Assembly: GCA_041394245.1 (NCBI GenBank) | Contig: JAWKIR010000002.1 | Location: forward strand, 2,728,001-2,792,000 | DNA: 64,000 nt | Reading direction: 5' to 3' | Origin: Acidimicrobiales bacterium | GTDB lineage: Bacteria; Actinomycetota; Acidimicrobiia; Acidimicrobiales; Aldehydirespiratoraceae | In this document: in pieces, positions 28,590 through 37,094 of the stretch | Layout: every line of letters begins with the position of its first letter | Position numbering within the stretch: the stretch's first letter is position 1 | Notes under the pieces: model-generated | Seen by the model: the letters and a program-made list of their open reading frames with translations, nothing else | What the model was told of the DNA's origin: nothing | Database searches by the model: none | Program-made: the position numbers and the translations under genes

Positions 28590-29444
28590 TCAGATCCCCG
28601 TCGGTCGGTTGGTGAACCGGTTCTCGGTCGGGCTGAAGAACCAGCCGCCGCCGGCCTTGGTCCCACCGTCGACCGCGATGTTGTGGCCGGTGACGAACGA
28701 GGACATGTCCGACGCGAGGAACAGCGCCACCCGGGCCTGGTCGGTGGGCCACCCGAGCCGCCCGACGGGCGCCCAGGTCGCCCACAGATCCTCGTGGCCG
28801 GCGGAGCGGGCGATGTAGTCGACCTGGGGCGTCTGGGTGAGATCGACACCGATCCCATTGGCCCGGATTCCCTCGCGGCCGTAGCCGACGGCCAGTGATG
28901 TCGTGAAGTGGGCGGCCGCTGCCTTCATGGCTGCGTAGACGGGCTCGCCGGGGTAGCCCCGCATCCCCTCGACGGAGTGGAAGTTGACGATGGACCCGCC
29001 GCCCCGCTCGATCATCGGAGTGAGGAACGCCTGCGTCACCGCGAACATGTGCCACAGGTTGATGCGGTACATCTCCTCCCACGACGCCGGGTTCGACTCG
29101 GTGAAGCGCACCGACGGCCGATAGTCGCCGACATTGTTGACGAGGACGTCGATCCCGCCGTGTCGTTCGAGCACGTCGGCGGCCAGGGTCGCCACGCCGT
29201 CCTCGGTGCGTACGTCGACGATGTGGGCGTGGACCGAGCCCCCGGCCGCGGTCACCGTCTCGACGACGGTTTCGGCTCGCGCCGGATCGATCTCGGCGAC
29301 CTCGACGATCGCACCGTGGGCCGCGAAGAGTTCGGTGACGGCGCCGCCGATACCCGCCCCGCCGCCGGTCACCACGGCGACCTTGCCCTCGAGGAGGCGG
29401 TTCCAGTCGTCGATGGCCGGCATGTCGTTCGGATCGATGGTCAC
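28590..29444 (-). CDS. SDR-family oxidoreductase
   Basis: 284 residues from GTG, with AGGAG about 8 nt upstream. TGGGAGIG near residue 27, NNVG (NNAG variant), HSVEG, Y-A-A-M-K and V-D-G-G define a classical SDR. The catalytic YxxxK is intact (Y..MK). Substrate unknown. A C-terminal tail of about 20 residues beyond the usual end (FFSPTENRF) is atypical. Confidence 0.88.
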   Translation of the reverse strand: MTIDPNDMPAIDDWNRLLEGKVAVVTGGGAGIGGAVTELFAAHGAIVEVAEIDPARAETVVETVTAAGGSVHAHIVDVRTEDGVATLAADVLERHGGIDVLVNNVGDYRPSVRFTESNPASWEEMYRINLWHMFAVTQAFLTPMIERGGGSIVNFHSVEGMRGYPGEPVYAAMKAAAAHFTTSLAVGYGREGIRANGIGVDLTQTPQVDYIARSAGHEDLWATWAPVGRLGWPTDQARVALFLASDMSSFVTGHNIAVDGGTKAGGGWFFSPTENRFTNRPTGI

Positions 29445-29579
29445 CGCGTTGCTCCTGTGCTCGATGGTCCCCCGCCGTCGGGTGCGTCACCCTACCCAGG
29501 TCGGGATCGGCGGTCAGGGGGGCACCGATGTGCGGGACGGAGGACCCCGGTTCGGCCGGTCGACGGTGATCCGGCACGC

Positions 29580-29585
29580 TACGGT
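29580..29585 (+). promoter_or_regulatory. Leaderless -10 element
   Basis: TACGGT ends 5 nt before GTG 29591. Confidence 0.5.
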
Positions 29586-29590
29586 CTGGT

Positions 29591-30349
29591 GTGCGCGATG
29601 GCTGGCGACATCCGGGTCGGATCGGCGGACTCGTCTACGCGGTGGCCGCCCTCTTGTTGGGCGGTGTGGTCGCCGTCTTCAGTCGGCTCCGCCTCGCCGA
29701 GGAACGTGGTCGGCGCAGGGCGGCGCGTGCGTTGCCCGAAGGGGCGATCATCATCGTCTCGAACCATGCCAGCTACGCCGACGGTGTGTTGCTGGCCCTC
29801 ATCTGCCGCCGGATGGGTCGTTCGGTTCGCCTGCTCGCGACTTCCGGGGTGTTCCGGATCCCCGTGCTCGGGTCACTGGCCCGCAGTGTCGGCTTCATCC
29901 CGGTCGCGCGGGGGTCGGCTTCGGCCGCCGACGCGCTGGAGCCTGCCGCAGCGGCGCTCGCGGTCGGGGAGGCGGTCGGCATCTTCCCGGAGGGCCGGAC
30001 CACGCGGGATCCCGACCACTGGCCGGAGCGGGCCAAGACGGGAGCGGTGCGCCTCGCGTTGCGGACCGGTGCACCGATCGTGCCCGTTGCCATGGTGGGA
30101 ACCCACCGCGTGCTCAGCCGGCGCTCGCCACTGCGTTCCATCCTGGTCAATGTGGTGCTGCGACCGGAGGTGCTGACCGAGGTGGGCGAGCCCATCGATG
30201 TCGCCGAACTCGCCCGGGCGACGGGGCATCGCCCCGACGACGTCCGGGGCATCACCGACGAGGTCTGGACGCGCGTCGTCGCGCTGGTTGCCGGACTCCG
30301 CGCCGATGCCGCTCCCGACCCGCGAGGTACCGCACCCGCGACCGACTGA
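29591..30349 (+). CDS. 1-acyl-sn-glycerol-3-phosphate acyltransferase (PlsC family)
   Basis: 252 residues, GTG start. An N-terminal membrane helix (~12-32) precedes the acyltransferase motifs: NHASYAD (motif I, HX4D), a basic region near RIPVLGSLA, FPEGRTTRD (motif III) and VPVAMVGTH (motif IV). It acylates lysophosphatidate or a related glycolipid at the membrane. It is convergent with a glycosyltransferase. Confidence 0.9.
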   Translation: MRDGWRHPGRIGGLVYAVAALLLGGVVAVFSRLRLAEERGRRRAARALPEGAIIIVSNHASYADGVLLALICRRMGRSVRLLATSGVFRIPVLGSLARSVGFIPVARGSASAADALEPAAAALAVGEAVGIFPEGRTTRDPDHWPERAKTGAVRLALRTGAPIVPVAMVGTHRVLSRRSPLRSILVNVVLRPEVLTEVGEPIDVAELARATGHRPDDVRGITDEVWTRVVALVAGLRADAAPDPRGTAPATD

Positions 30350-30361
30350 TGCCGCGCTCGG

Positions 30362-31225
30362 TCAGATGACGGGAGGGCGCCCGAGTCGCGTCATTCGAGC
30401 GACGGTTCGCCAGCGCATGCGGTCGATCGGGCGCGGCGTCGTCTGCCGAACCCCGTCGGCGAGGCCCCGGACCACGTCGCGACGGGCCTGTGTGCCCGGT
30501 GCCCTGAGCAGCATGAGTGTCGTCCAGACGAGGAGATAGACGGCAGCGACGACTCGGGGGAGACGGCGATGTGCGGTCCAGACCCGGTTGCGGGCGGTCG
30601 ACACGAAGGCCTGGCCGTGACGGGCGGGCTGGGTCGCCGGATGATGCACGGTCGCCGTGGCGAGATAGTGGATCGACCGACCGGCATCGAGGAGGCGCCA
30701 CGCGAGGTCCGTTTCCTCCATGGAGTAGAAGAACGCGTCGGGATAGCCGCCGGCCTTCTCGTAGTCGAGTCGGCGGATCGCGCAGGCCCCGCCGAGAAAC
30801 GTCGTGACGTCGCTGCTGCGCAGCGGGTTGCCGGCGCGCAGGCGGGGCACATGGCGGCGCTGCGTGACCCCGGTCGTCTCGTCGGTGATCCGCATCGACA
30901 CGGCCGCGACGTCGTGGCGCTGCTCGAAGAGGTCCACGACCGCCCGGGCGACCTGATCGTCGGCGCAGCGGGCATCGTCGTCGAGAAAGAAGAGGACGTC
31001 GCCCGTCGCCGCGGCGGCCCCGGCGTTGCGCCCTCCGGTGACCCCCAGGTTCTCCGGGAGCGTGATGCTACGGACCCCTGGATACGTGCCCGGAGCGGCG
31101 CCGTTGCCGACGAGCAGGATCTCGTCGGGCGGCACCGACTGGGTCCGGATCGACTCCACGGCGGCGGCGACCTCGAGGGGTCGGTCGCCCATGGTGAGCA
31201 CGATCCAACTGCTGGTCCCCTGCAC
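30362..31225 (-). CDS. GT2-family glycosyltransferase
   Basis: 287 residues from GTG, leaderless (TAGGGT 6 nt upstream). A rhamnosyltransferase-like GT-A domain: SWIVLTMGDRP, PENLGVTGGRNAG, FFLDDDARC (DXD) and FYSMEETDLAWRL as the acceptor-site ED. A C-terminal hydrophobic stretch (~230-250, VVAAVYLLVW) suggests membrane association. It is divergent from the ABC exporter and probably part of the same polysaccharide locus. Confidence 0.88.
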   Translation of the reverse strand: MQGTSSWIVLTMGDRPLEVAAAVESIRTQSVPPDEILLVGNGAAPGTYPGVRSITLPENLGVTGGRNAGAAAATGDVLFFLDDDARCADDQVARAVVDLFEQRHDVAAVSMRITDETTGVTQRRHVPRLRAGNPLRSSDVTTFLGGACAIRRLDYEKAGGYPDAFFYSMEETDLAWRLLDAGRSIHYLATATVHHPATQPARHGQAFVSTARNRVWTAHRRLPRVVAAVYLLVWTTLMLLRAPGTQARRDVVRGLADGVRQTTPRPIDRMRWRTVARMTRLGRPPVI

Positions 31226-31231
31226 GGGCCG

Positions 31232-31237
31232 ACCCTA
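31232..31237 (-). promoter_or_regulatory. Leaderless -10 of the GT2 gene
   Basis: TAGGGT on the minus strand, 6 nt before GTG 31225. Confidence 0.55.
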
Positions 31238-31293
31238 CCCGGCCGGTTCCGGCTCGCACCGGCCCTCGGCGGCTTCTCGGGAAGTCGCTTTGG

Positions 31294-31299
31294 TAGTCT
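31294..31299 (+). promoter_or_regulatory. Leaderless -10 of the exporter operon
   Basis: TAGTCT ends 7 nt before ATG 31307 and heads the wzm/wzt/GT operon. Confidence 0.6.
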
Positions 31300-31306
31300 C
31301 CCCCTG

Positions 31307-32155
31307 ATGTCTTCGAACACGTCCGGTGGATCCATGCCGGAGCTCCACGACGCTCACGCGGCGATGCGGCTCGGGCCCTACCTCTCGGATCTGTGGGACC
31401 GGCGAAGCTACGTCTGGTACGAGTCCGTCAGCGAGCTGCGCAGTCGCCAGGTCACCAACGTGTTGGGCAATCTGTGGCACCTGCTCAACCCGGCGCTCAA
31501 CATCTTCGTCTACTACCTGGTCTTCGGCCTGTTGTTGAAGGTGGACCGCGGCGTCGACAACTTCATCCTCTTCTTGTCGACCGGTCTCTTCGTCTTCCAG
31601 CTCACCCAGAAGTCGACGATCGACGGCGCGAGATCGATCATCAGCAACAAGGGCCTCCTCAAGGCGATCAAGTTCCCTCGTGCGCTCCTGCCGATCACCG
31701 GTGCGGTCACCGAGTTCATGTCGGCGTTGTCGTCGTTCCTCGTGCTGTTCGGGATCGCGCTGCTCACCGGCGAGTCGCCGTCGTGGCGATGGTTCGCGCT
31801 GATCCCGTTGCTCGTCGTGCAGTTCGTGTTCAACCTCGGCGCGTCGATGGTCGCCGCCCGGCTGACCACCCACTTCGTCGACTTCATCCAGATCCTTCCG
31901 TTCTTCTTCCGGCTGGTGCTCTACGGGTCCGGCGTGATCTTCGACGTCACGAAATACGTCCACGAGGGGTCGCGTGTCCGTCTGCTCTTCGAGCTCAACC
32001 CGATGTACTGCTTCATCACCGTGGCACGGTGGGCGATGTTCGGCGGCGAGCTCGATCCCACGGTCGTCGTGTCGGGCATCGTCTGGTCGATCGCACTCTG
32101 CATCGTCGGCTTCTTCTTCTTCCGCGCGGCCGAGGAGCGCTACGCCCGTGTCTGA
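31307..32155 (+). CDS. ABC-2 polysaccharide export permease (Wzm/TagG-like)
   Basis: 282 residues, about six membrane helices. The N-terminal amphipathic region (LRSRQVTNVLGNLWHLLNP) and KAIKFPRALLP between helices are characteristic of ABC-2 exporters of lipid-linked polysaccharides or teichoic acids. The next gene starts 8 nt before its stop and supplies the ATPase. It exports the glycan built by the downstream GT2 enzymes. Confidence 0.9.
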   Translation: MSSNTSGGSMPELHDAHAAMRLGPYLSDLWDRRSYVWYESVSELRSRQVTNVLGNLWHLLNPALNIFVYYLVFGLLLKVDRGVDNFILFLSTGLFVFQLTQKSTIDGARSIISNKGLLKAIKFPRALLPITGAVTEFMSALSSFLVLFGIALLTGESPSWRWFALIPLLVVQFVFNLGASMVAARLTTHFVDFIQILPFFFRLVLYGSGVIFDVTKYVHEGSRVRLLFELNPMYCFITVARWAMFGGELDPTVVVSGIVWSIALCIVGFFFFRAAEERYARV

Positions 32156-32912
32156 GCTCTCATCGCAATCCGTCGCGAACGACGTCGCGCCCGTGAGCGT
32201 CGATGTCCAGCACGCCGACATCCGATACCGCGTCTACCAGGACAACTTCTTCAGCGCCCGTCAGATGGTGAGCCGCGGCTTCAAGGGGCGGGAGTCGGTG
32301 ATGGTGCATGCCGTCCAGGACGTCTCCTTCCAGGTGCACGTGGGCGAGGCGTTCGGCATCGTCGGTTCGAACGGCTCCGGCAAGTCGTCACTCCTCCGAG
32401 CCATCGCCGGTCTCCAGTCGCTCCACAGCGGCCGGATCGACGTGCGCGGCGAGACGGGTCTGCTCGGCGTGGGTGCGGCGCTCAAGCCGTCGCTCTCGGG
32501 CTACCGCAACGTGATGCTGGGCGGGTTGGCGATGGGCCTCAGCCGTGACGAGATCGATCAGGAGATGGCGGGCGTGGTCGAGTTCTCCGGGTTGGGCGAG
32601 GCCATGGGTCGACCGATGCAGACCTACTCGTCGGGCATGCAGGCCCGTCTCGCGTTCTCGATCGCCACCCTCCGCGTCCCCGAGATCCTGCTGATCGACG
32701 AGGCACTCGCGGTGGGCGACATGGAGTTCCGCACCCGCAGCCTCGAGCGGGTGAACCAGATCCGTGAGCGGGCCGGGACGGTCATCATGGTGTCGCACAG
32801 CCTGAAGGAGATCACCGATTCGTGCAGCCGCGCGATCTGGCTCGACCAGGGCGTCCTGCGGATGGAAGGGACGGCCGACGAGGTGGTCGCCGCCTACGAA
32901 GAGAGCGCCTGA
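32148..32912 (+). CDS. ABC polysaccharide export ATPase (Wzt/TagH-like, short form)
   Basis: 254 residues, GTG start overlapping the permease by 8 nt. Walker A GSNGSGKS, signature YSSGMQAR, Walker B ILLIDEALAVGD and VSHS H-loop are intact. It ends soon after the nucleotide-binding domain, so it lacks the C-terminal carbohydrate-binding domain of O9a-type Wzt. Export is therefore probably not coupled to a specific chain-terminal cap. Confidence 0.92.
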   Translation: MSELSSQSVANDVAPVSVDVQHADIRYRVYQDNFFSARQMVSRGFKGRESVMVHAVQDVSFQVHVGEAFGIVGSNGSGKSSLLRAIAGLQSLHSGRIDVRGETGLLGVGAALKPSLSGYRNVMLGGLAMGLSRDEIDQEMAGVVEFSGLGEAMGRPMQTYSSGMQARLAFSIATLRVPEILLIDEALAVGDMEFRTRSLERVNQIRERAGTVIMVSHSLKEITDSCSRAIWLDQGVLRMEGTADEVVAAYEESA

Positions 32913-33012
32913 GCTGTCTGTCGACTGGTGCGACCGCGACCCGGCCGGCGCAGGGGCAACCGCGGCCGTCGGACGATGGCGTTCGGTCCGCAACCGGCTG
33001 CGTGACGCACTG

Positions 33013-34296
33013 GTGTCGGCCGACGGGTGGATCGCTCGGCGCCCGACCATCGACATCGCCGCGGGGCGGGCCCGGTTCGTCGTCGTGGCGAAGGCGGTCG
33101 TGCGCCCCCGGATGGGCCGGTTCCGTACCCGGTTGGTCGGTTCCGCATCCGGAGGGATTCTCGCGGGGATCGGAACGGCGCGGCGCCGGGCGATTCGTCC
33201 CGGCACGCCCATCGGGTTCCCGCAGGACGCCGGGGGATCGGCCATCGATCTCTCGCAGCTGCCCGACCCCGGTTCGCGGGCCTTCGATCGTCTCGCCCGA
33301 CGCGGCCGCCGGGCCGGGGTCGTCCGACTCGACGAGGGGCTGACGGCAACAGCGGCCGCCGGGGTCGTTCGCCTCGCCGAGTCGGGGGTGCCCCTCGTGG
33401 CGCCGGGGTTGTCCTCGTCGCTGCGTTCGGTGCTCGGCCCGGAGCTCTCCGACGTGATCGAGCGCGCGCCGTTCGTCGCCCGCGACCCCCACCTCCGTGA
33501 GCGTCATTCGATCGCCGTGCGGCGCGCCGCATGGTCGCGTTCGTGGCGACCGCCGACGATCTCCGTGCTCTTGGCCTCCCGTCGACCGGCCGATCTGCCC
33601 GAGGCGATCCGGATGGTTCGCTCCCAGCGCGGCTGTGAGCTGCAGCTGTGTGTCGGCCTGCACGGGCCGGAGTGGCCCGACGACAGCGAGGCGGCGATTC
33701 GGGCGGCCTTCGACGGCCCGCTCGTGGTGGACCGGTTCGCCGACACGGTCGATCTGGGCACCATGCTCGATGCGCTCGGGTGTCGGGCCGACGGTGACTT
33801 CGTCACCAAGTGGGACGACGACGACCACTATGGCGCCGATCATCTCGTCGACCTGGTGTCGGCAATCGGCTACACGGGTGCGCAGATCGTCGGCAAGGCG
33901 GCCGAGTTCGTCCATCTCGAATCGATCGACACGACGATCCGGCGCTACGCGATCGGAGCCGAGAGCTACTCGACCACCCTCGCCGGTGGCACGTTGCTGC
34001 TGTCGGCCGAGACGTTGCGCGACGTCGGAGGATGGCCGGCGGCCTCGTCGCGGGTCGACGGCCTGCTGATCGACGAGATCCTCCGTCGCGGCGGTTCGAG
34101 CTATCGGACCCACGGCTTCCAGTTCGTGCTGCGTCGTCGGCGTCCCAGCTCGACACTGGGCCACACATGGACCGCTCCCGACGAGTACTTCCTCCGCGAC
34201 GCCGTCGACCAACGGCCCGGCCTCGACCTCGTGTTCGCCGGCATCGCCACGGCTGCCGCGGCCGATCGACGCGAGTCGGGAGAACCCCACACATGA
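33013..34296 (+). CDS. GT2-like glycosyltransferase with N-terminal extension
   Basis: 427 residues from GTG 33013. The same frame is open and protein-like upstream to about 32914 (LSVDWCDRDPAG), where only CTG could serve as start, so the true N-terminus is uncertain. A GT-A domain occupies ~190-400: TISVLLASRRP, KWDDDDHYG (DXD) and GGTLLLSAE. The first ~180 residues are a separate domain I do not recognise. The stop overlaps the next start (ATGA). Confidence 0.75.
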   Translation: MSADGWIARRPTIDIAAGRARFVVVAKAVVRPRMGRFRTRLVGSASGGILAGIGTARRRAIRPGTPIGFPQDAGGSAIDLSQLPDPGSRAFDRLARRGRRAGVVRLDEGLTATAAAGVVRLAESGVPLVAPGLSSSLRSVLGPELSDVIERAPFVARDPHLRERHSIAVRRAAWSRSWRPPTISVLLASRRPADLPEAIRMVRSQRGCELQLCVGLHGPEWPDDSEAAIRAAFDGPLVVDRFADTVDLGTMLDALGCRADGDFVTKWDDDDHYGADHLVDLVSAIGYTGAQIVGKAAEFVHLESIDTTIRRYAIGAESYSTTLAGGTLLLSAETLRDVGGWPAASSRVDGLLIDEILRRGGSSYRTHGFQFVLRRRRPSSTLGHTWTAPDEYFLRDAVDQRPGLDLVFAGIATAAAADRRESGEPHT

Positions 34297-35705
34297 GCGC
34301 CGTCGTCGGAAATCGGTGGGACACGCTTCCGGTGCTGTCAGCGGTCGATGCGGTGCCGACACGGCGGGTCTCGGTGTGCATCCCCGCCCGCGACCCCGGC
34401 GTGGCGCTGGATCGCACCCTCGCCGGCCTGCGGTCGCAGCGCTATCCGTCGGCGCTGCTCGAGGTGGTCATATCGGACGATGCCTCGGCCTCGCCGATCG
34501 AGGTCGACGCAACCGGTCTCGATCTGGTGGTCGACCGGCGTGACGGCCGCGACGGCTTCGGAGCGGCCGCGGCACGCAACCGGGCCGCCGAGATCGCCAC
34601 CGGCGACGTGTTGGTCTTCCTCGACGCCGATGTGGTGCCATCTCCCGACTTCGTCGCCGCGATGGCTCGATGGTTCGACCAGACCGACGACGCGGTCGTT
34701 CTCGGGGCCATGCGGTTCGTCGATCTCGACGGCATCGGCGCCGACGAGGTCGGCCGACTGCTGCTCGACGGCGGTTGGGACGACCTCGTGCGATCCCGCC
34801 GCATCCCGGGTCAGGACTGGCGAGCCGGCTACGTCGCCGAGTCGCGTGGGCTCACCGTCGACGAGGTGGATCTGTTCCGTGTGGTCACGGGGGCCGCGCT
34901 CGCCGTGCACCCCGACCGGTTCAACGAGGTCGGGGGATTCTGCGAGGTCCCGATCCGCGGCATCGAGGACACCGAACTCGGTTACCGGCTCATGGCCAAC
35001 GGCGGGATCCTGGTCCCCGATGCCACCGCGCTGGTCTGGCACCAGGGCCGTCCGACGCTTCGCGGGAGCGCGGCCCGACGCAATCGGCGCGAACGGCAAT
35101 CGACCACCGAGCGGCTGCTGCCGGTCGGAGGCTTCCGGGGCCCCGCTCCTGTCGCCGACCGAGGCGAATCGATCGCCGAGAGGGCGTGCGTGCGTGTCGT
35201 CGACGACGGCGATGGCACCGCGGCGTCGGTGATCGAGCGGATCCGCCGGGTCGGAGGGACCGACGTGTCGGTCGCCGCGGTGCCCGCGATCGAGCCGCGC
35301 GGCGGCTTCACGCCGGCGTTCGCCCAGGTCTGGTGCTCGCCCCGGTATGCGTGGGGTCCCGGCACGCTGCTGCGGCTGATCGACGAACTCGCCGACCCCG
35401 AGGTCGGGCGCGTCCGGGTCCCCGACCCCGACGGGGGTTTCGCGGTGGACGCCTACACGACCCGCGCGCTGTGCCGCGCGGCCCGACACGACGACGGAAC
35501 GCCGGTCGCCGACCGCGTCGCCCGACTGTTCGGCGAACGTTGGGTCGCCGCCGAACGGCTCGACCTCCGACCGGTCGCCGACGAAGCGGCATCGGGTCGC
35601 GTTCGGCGACGTGAGGTGTGGGCCCAGCGGGCCCTCGCCCGGTTGCGATGGATCGGCCGGACCGGGCGTCGGCGGGCGGCCGCGGCCGATCGGGGCTCGT
35701 CGTGA
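34293..35705 (+). CDS. GT2-family glycosyltransferase
   Basis: 470 residues, ATGA-coupled. The GT-A core: VSVCIPARDPG (~28), FGAAAARNRAAE, LVFLDADVVPS (DXD) and RGIEDTELGYRLM with the ED base, then WHQGR. A long C-terminal region (~270-470) without a recognised motif may form a second sugar-handling domain. It is paralogous to the next gene. Confidence 0.87.
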   Translation: MSAVVGNRWDTLPVLSAVDAVPTRRVSVCIPARDPGVALDRTLAGLRSQRYPSALLEVVISDDASASPIEVDATGLDLVVDRRDGRDGFGAAAARNRAAEIATGDVLVFLDADVVPSPDFVAAMARWFDQTDDAVVLGAMRFVDLDGIGADEVGRLLLDGGWDDLVRSRRIPGQDWRAGYVAESRGLTVDEVDLFRVVTGAALAVHPDRFNEVGGFCEVPIRGIEDTELGYRLMANGGILVPDATALVWHQGRPTLRGSAARRNRRERQSTTERLLPVGGFRGPAPVADRGESIAERACVRVVDDGDGTAASVIERIRRVGGTDVSVAAVPAIEPRGGFTPAFAQVWCSPRYAWGPGTLLRLIDELADPEVGRVRVPDPDGGFAVDAYTTRALCRAARHDDGTPVADRVARLFGERWVAAERLDLRPVADEAASGRVRRREVWAQRALARLRWIGRTGRRRAAAADRGSS

Positions 35706-37075
35706 GGCGTACGGTGCAGCGAATCCGCGATCGCCTGTCCCACGCGTCGGAAGTCCGGCGACACGCCGCGCTGCCCATGCGAGAGCCCCGGGTTCCGATG
35801 GCCGCGCCCGGTCGCTCACCCGCCGGCGTCCCGGGCAACGCCTGGCATCTCCTGGCGCTCGACGACGTCGCGACGTCGCCGTCCGTGTCCGTCGTCGTGC
35901 CGGCGAAGGACTGTCAGCCGACACTCGACCGACTGTTGGCGTCGCTGTCCCGAACGGACGCCCCCGTCGGCGCCTCGCGACCGGAGCTGGAGATCATCGT
36001 GGTCGACGATGCGTCGTCGCCGCCGCTCGTCGTCCCCGACGGGGTCACCCTCGTCCGCCTCGAACCGTCGCCCTCCTTCGGTGCCGGTCGGGCCCGTAAC
36101 GAGGGTGCCCGTCGGGCGACCGGCGACATCCTCCTGTTCCTCGATGCCGACATGTTGGTCGGCCGCGCCGCCGTCTCCCGGCTGGCCCGCTGGTGCTCGG
36201 CCCATCCGGCGGCCGTCGTCACCGGCGTCATCGCGTTCTTCGACGTCGACGAGGTCGGCGCGGAACAGCTCGATGCCGCGATCGAGTCGGGCCGGCTGCA
36301 GTCGACGTTGGCCGACTTCGAACGCAACGACCAGGACTGGCGCGACCCGCACTTCCTGCGCACTGCCGACATGACCCTCGAGGACCCCGAGATCTTCAGC
36401 GTCACGATCGGCGCCGTGATGTGCCTCCCGCGTGCGCTGCACGAGGCGATCGGGGGCCTGCGCGAGCTCGGCCGCCGAGGTATCGAGGACACGGAGTACG
36501 GCTACCGACTCCACACCGCAGGAGCCCTCATGGTGCTCGATCGCACCGCGGAACTCTGGCATCAGGGGCGTCGCTTCTTCAGCTCGGAACACGCGGCGCA
36601 GGCCAAGCAGGATCGCGCCGACCTCAACAACGAGCTCATGGCGTCGGCGCGCTATCGCGTCGACTCGTCGACCGCCCGCCGGGTGCCCGTCGCCGTCGTG
36701 CACGCGGTGGGCGACGCGTCGGTCGATGGCTTCGCCGACTCGGACCGTCGAGACCTCGTGACGGCCGAGGACCGCGATGGCGCCGACGTGCTCGACCCGG
36801 TCGATGCCGTCGGGGTGCCCTACCGGATCGATGTCCACCGCTCGTGTCGGGTAGCCCCGGGGTCGTTCGGCGCCCTGATCGATCGGGTGCGGCGCGACGG
36901 ACTCGGATCCCTGTCGGTCGAGAGTCCGGAGGGAGACCTCCTGATGACCGTGACGAGCCGCCGGGCCGAGGGTCGAGCGTCGCTCATCGGACTCCGCGGC
37001 GATGCCGCGTCCGCCCATGTCGGGTCGGCCTTCGGCGCGCGCACCGCCCCCGCAGCCGACTTCGACATCAGCTGA
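35702..37075 (+). CDS. GT2-family glycosyltransferase
   Basis: 457 residues from a GTG that overlaps the upstream stop (GTGA). Motifs parallel the preceding enzyme: VSVVVPAKDCQP, FGAGRARNEGAR, LLFLDADMLV, RRGIEDTEYGYRL and LWHQGRRF. A C-terminal domain (~330-457) also parallels it, so the two probably arose by duplication and add different sugars. It is the last gene of the export operon. Confidence 0.87.
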   Translation: MRRTVQRIRDRLSHASEVRRHAALPMREPRVPMAAPGRSPAGVPGNAWHLLALDDVATSPSVSVVVPAKDCQPTLDRLLASLSRTDAPVGASRPELEIIVVDDASSPPLVVPDGVTLVRLEPSPSFGAGRARNEGARRATGDILLFLDADMLVGRAAVSRLARWCSAHPAAVVTGVIAFFDVDEVGAEQLDAAIESGRLQSTLADFERNDQDWRDPHFLRTADMTLEDPEIFSVTIGAVMCLPRALHEAIGGLRELGRRGIEDTEYGYRLHTAGALMVLDRTAELWHQGRRFFSSEHAAQAKQDRADLNNELMASARYRVDSSTARRVPVAVVHAVGDASVDGFADSDRRDLVTAEDRDGADVLDPVDAVGVPYRIDVHRSCRVAPGSFGALIDRVRRDGLGSLSVESPEGDLLMTVTSRRAEGRASLIGLRGDAASAHVGSAFGARTAPAADFDIS

Positions 37076-37094
37076 CCCGGCGAGTGGTAGGGGG

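Noticed and set aside
31235..32221. 328-residue open frame opposite the Wzm-like permease
   Set aside because: Highly charged (E/R/D-rich) shadow of a transmembrane gene with well conserved ABC-2 features.
34338..35924. 528-residue minus-strand frame opposite GT2 genes
   Set aside because: Arg/Ala/Pro/Gly-rich shadow; the plus strand carries intact GT2 motifs and operon coupling.
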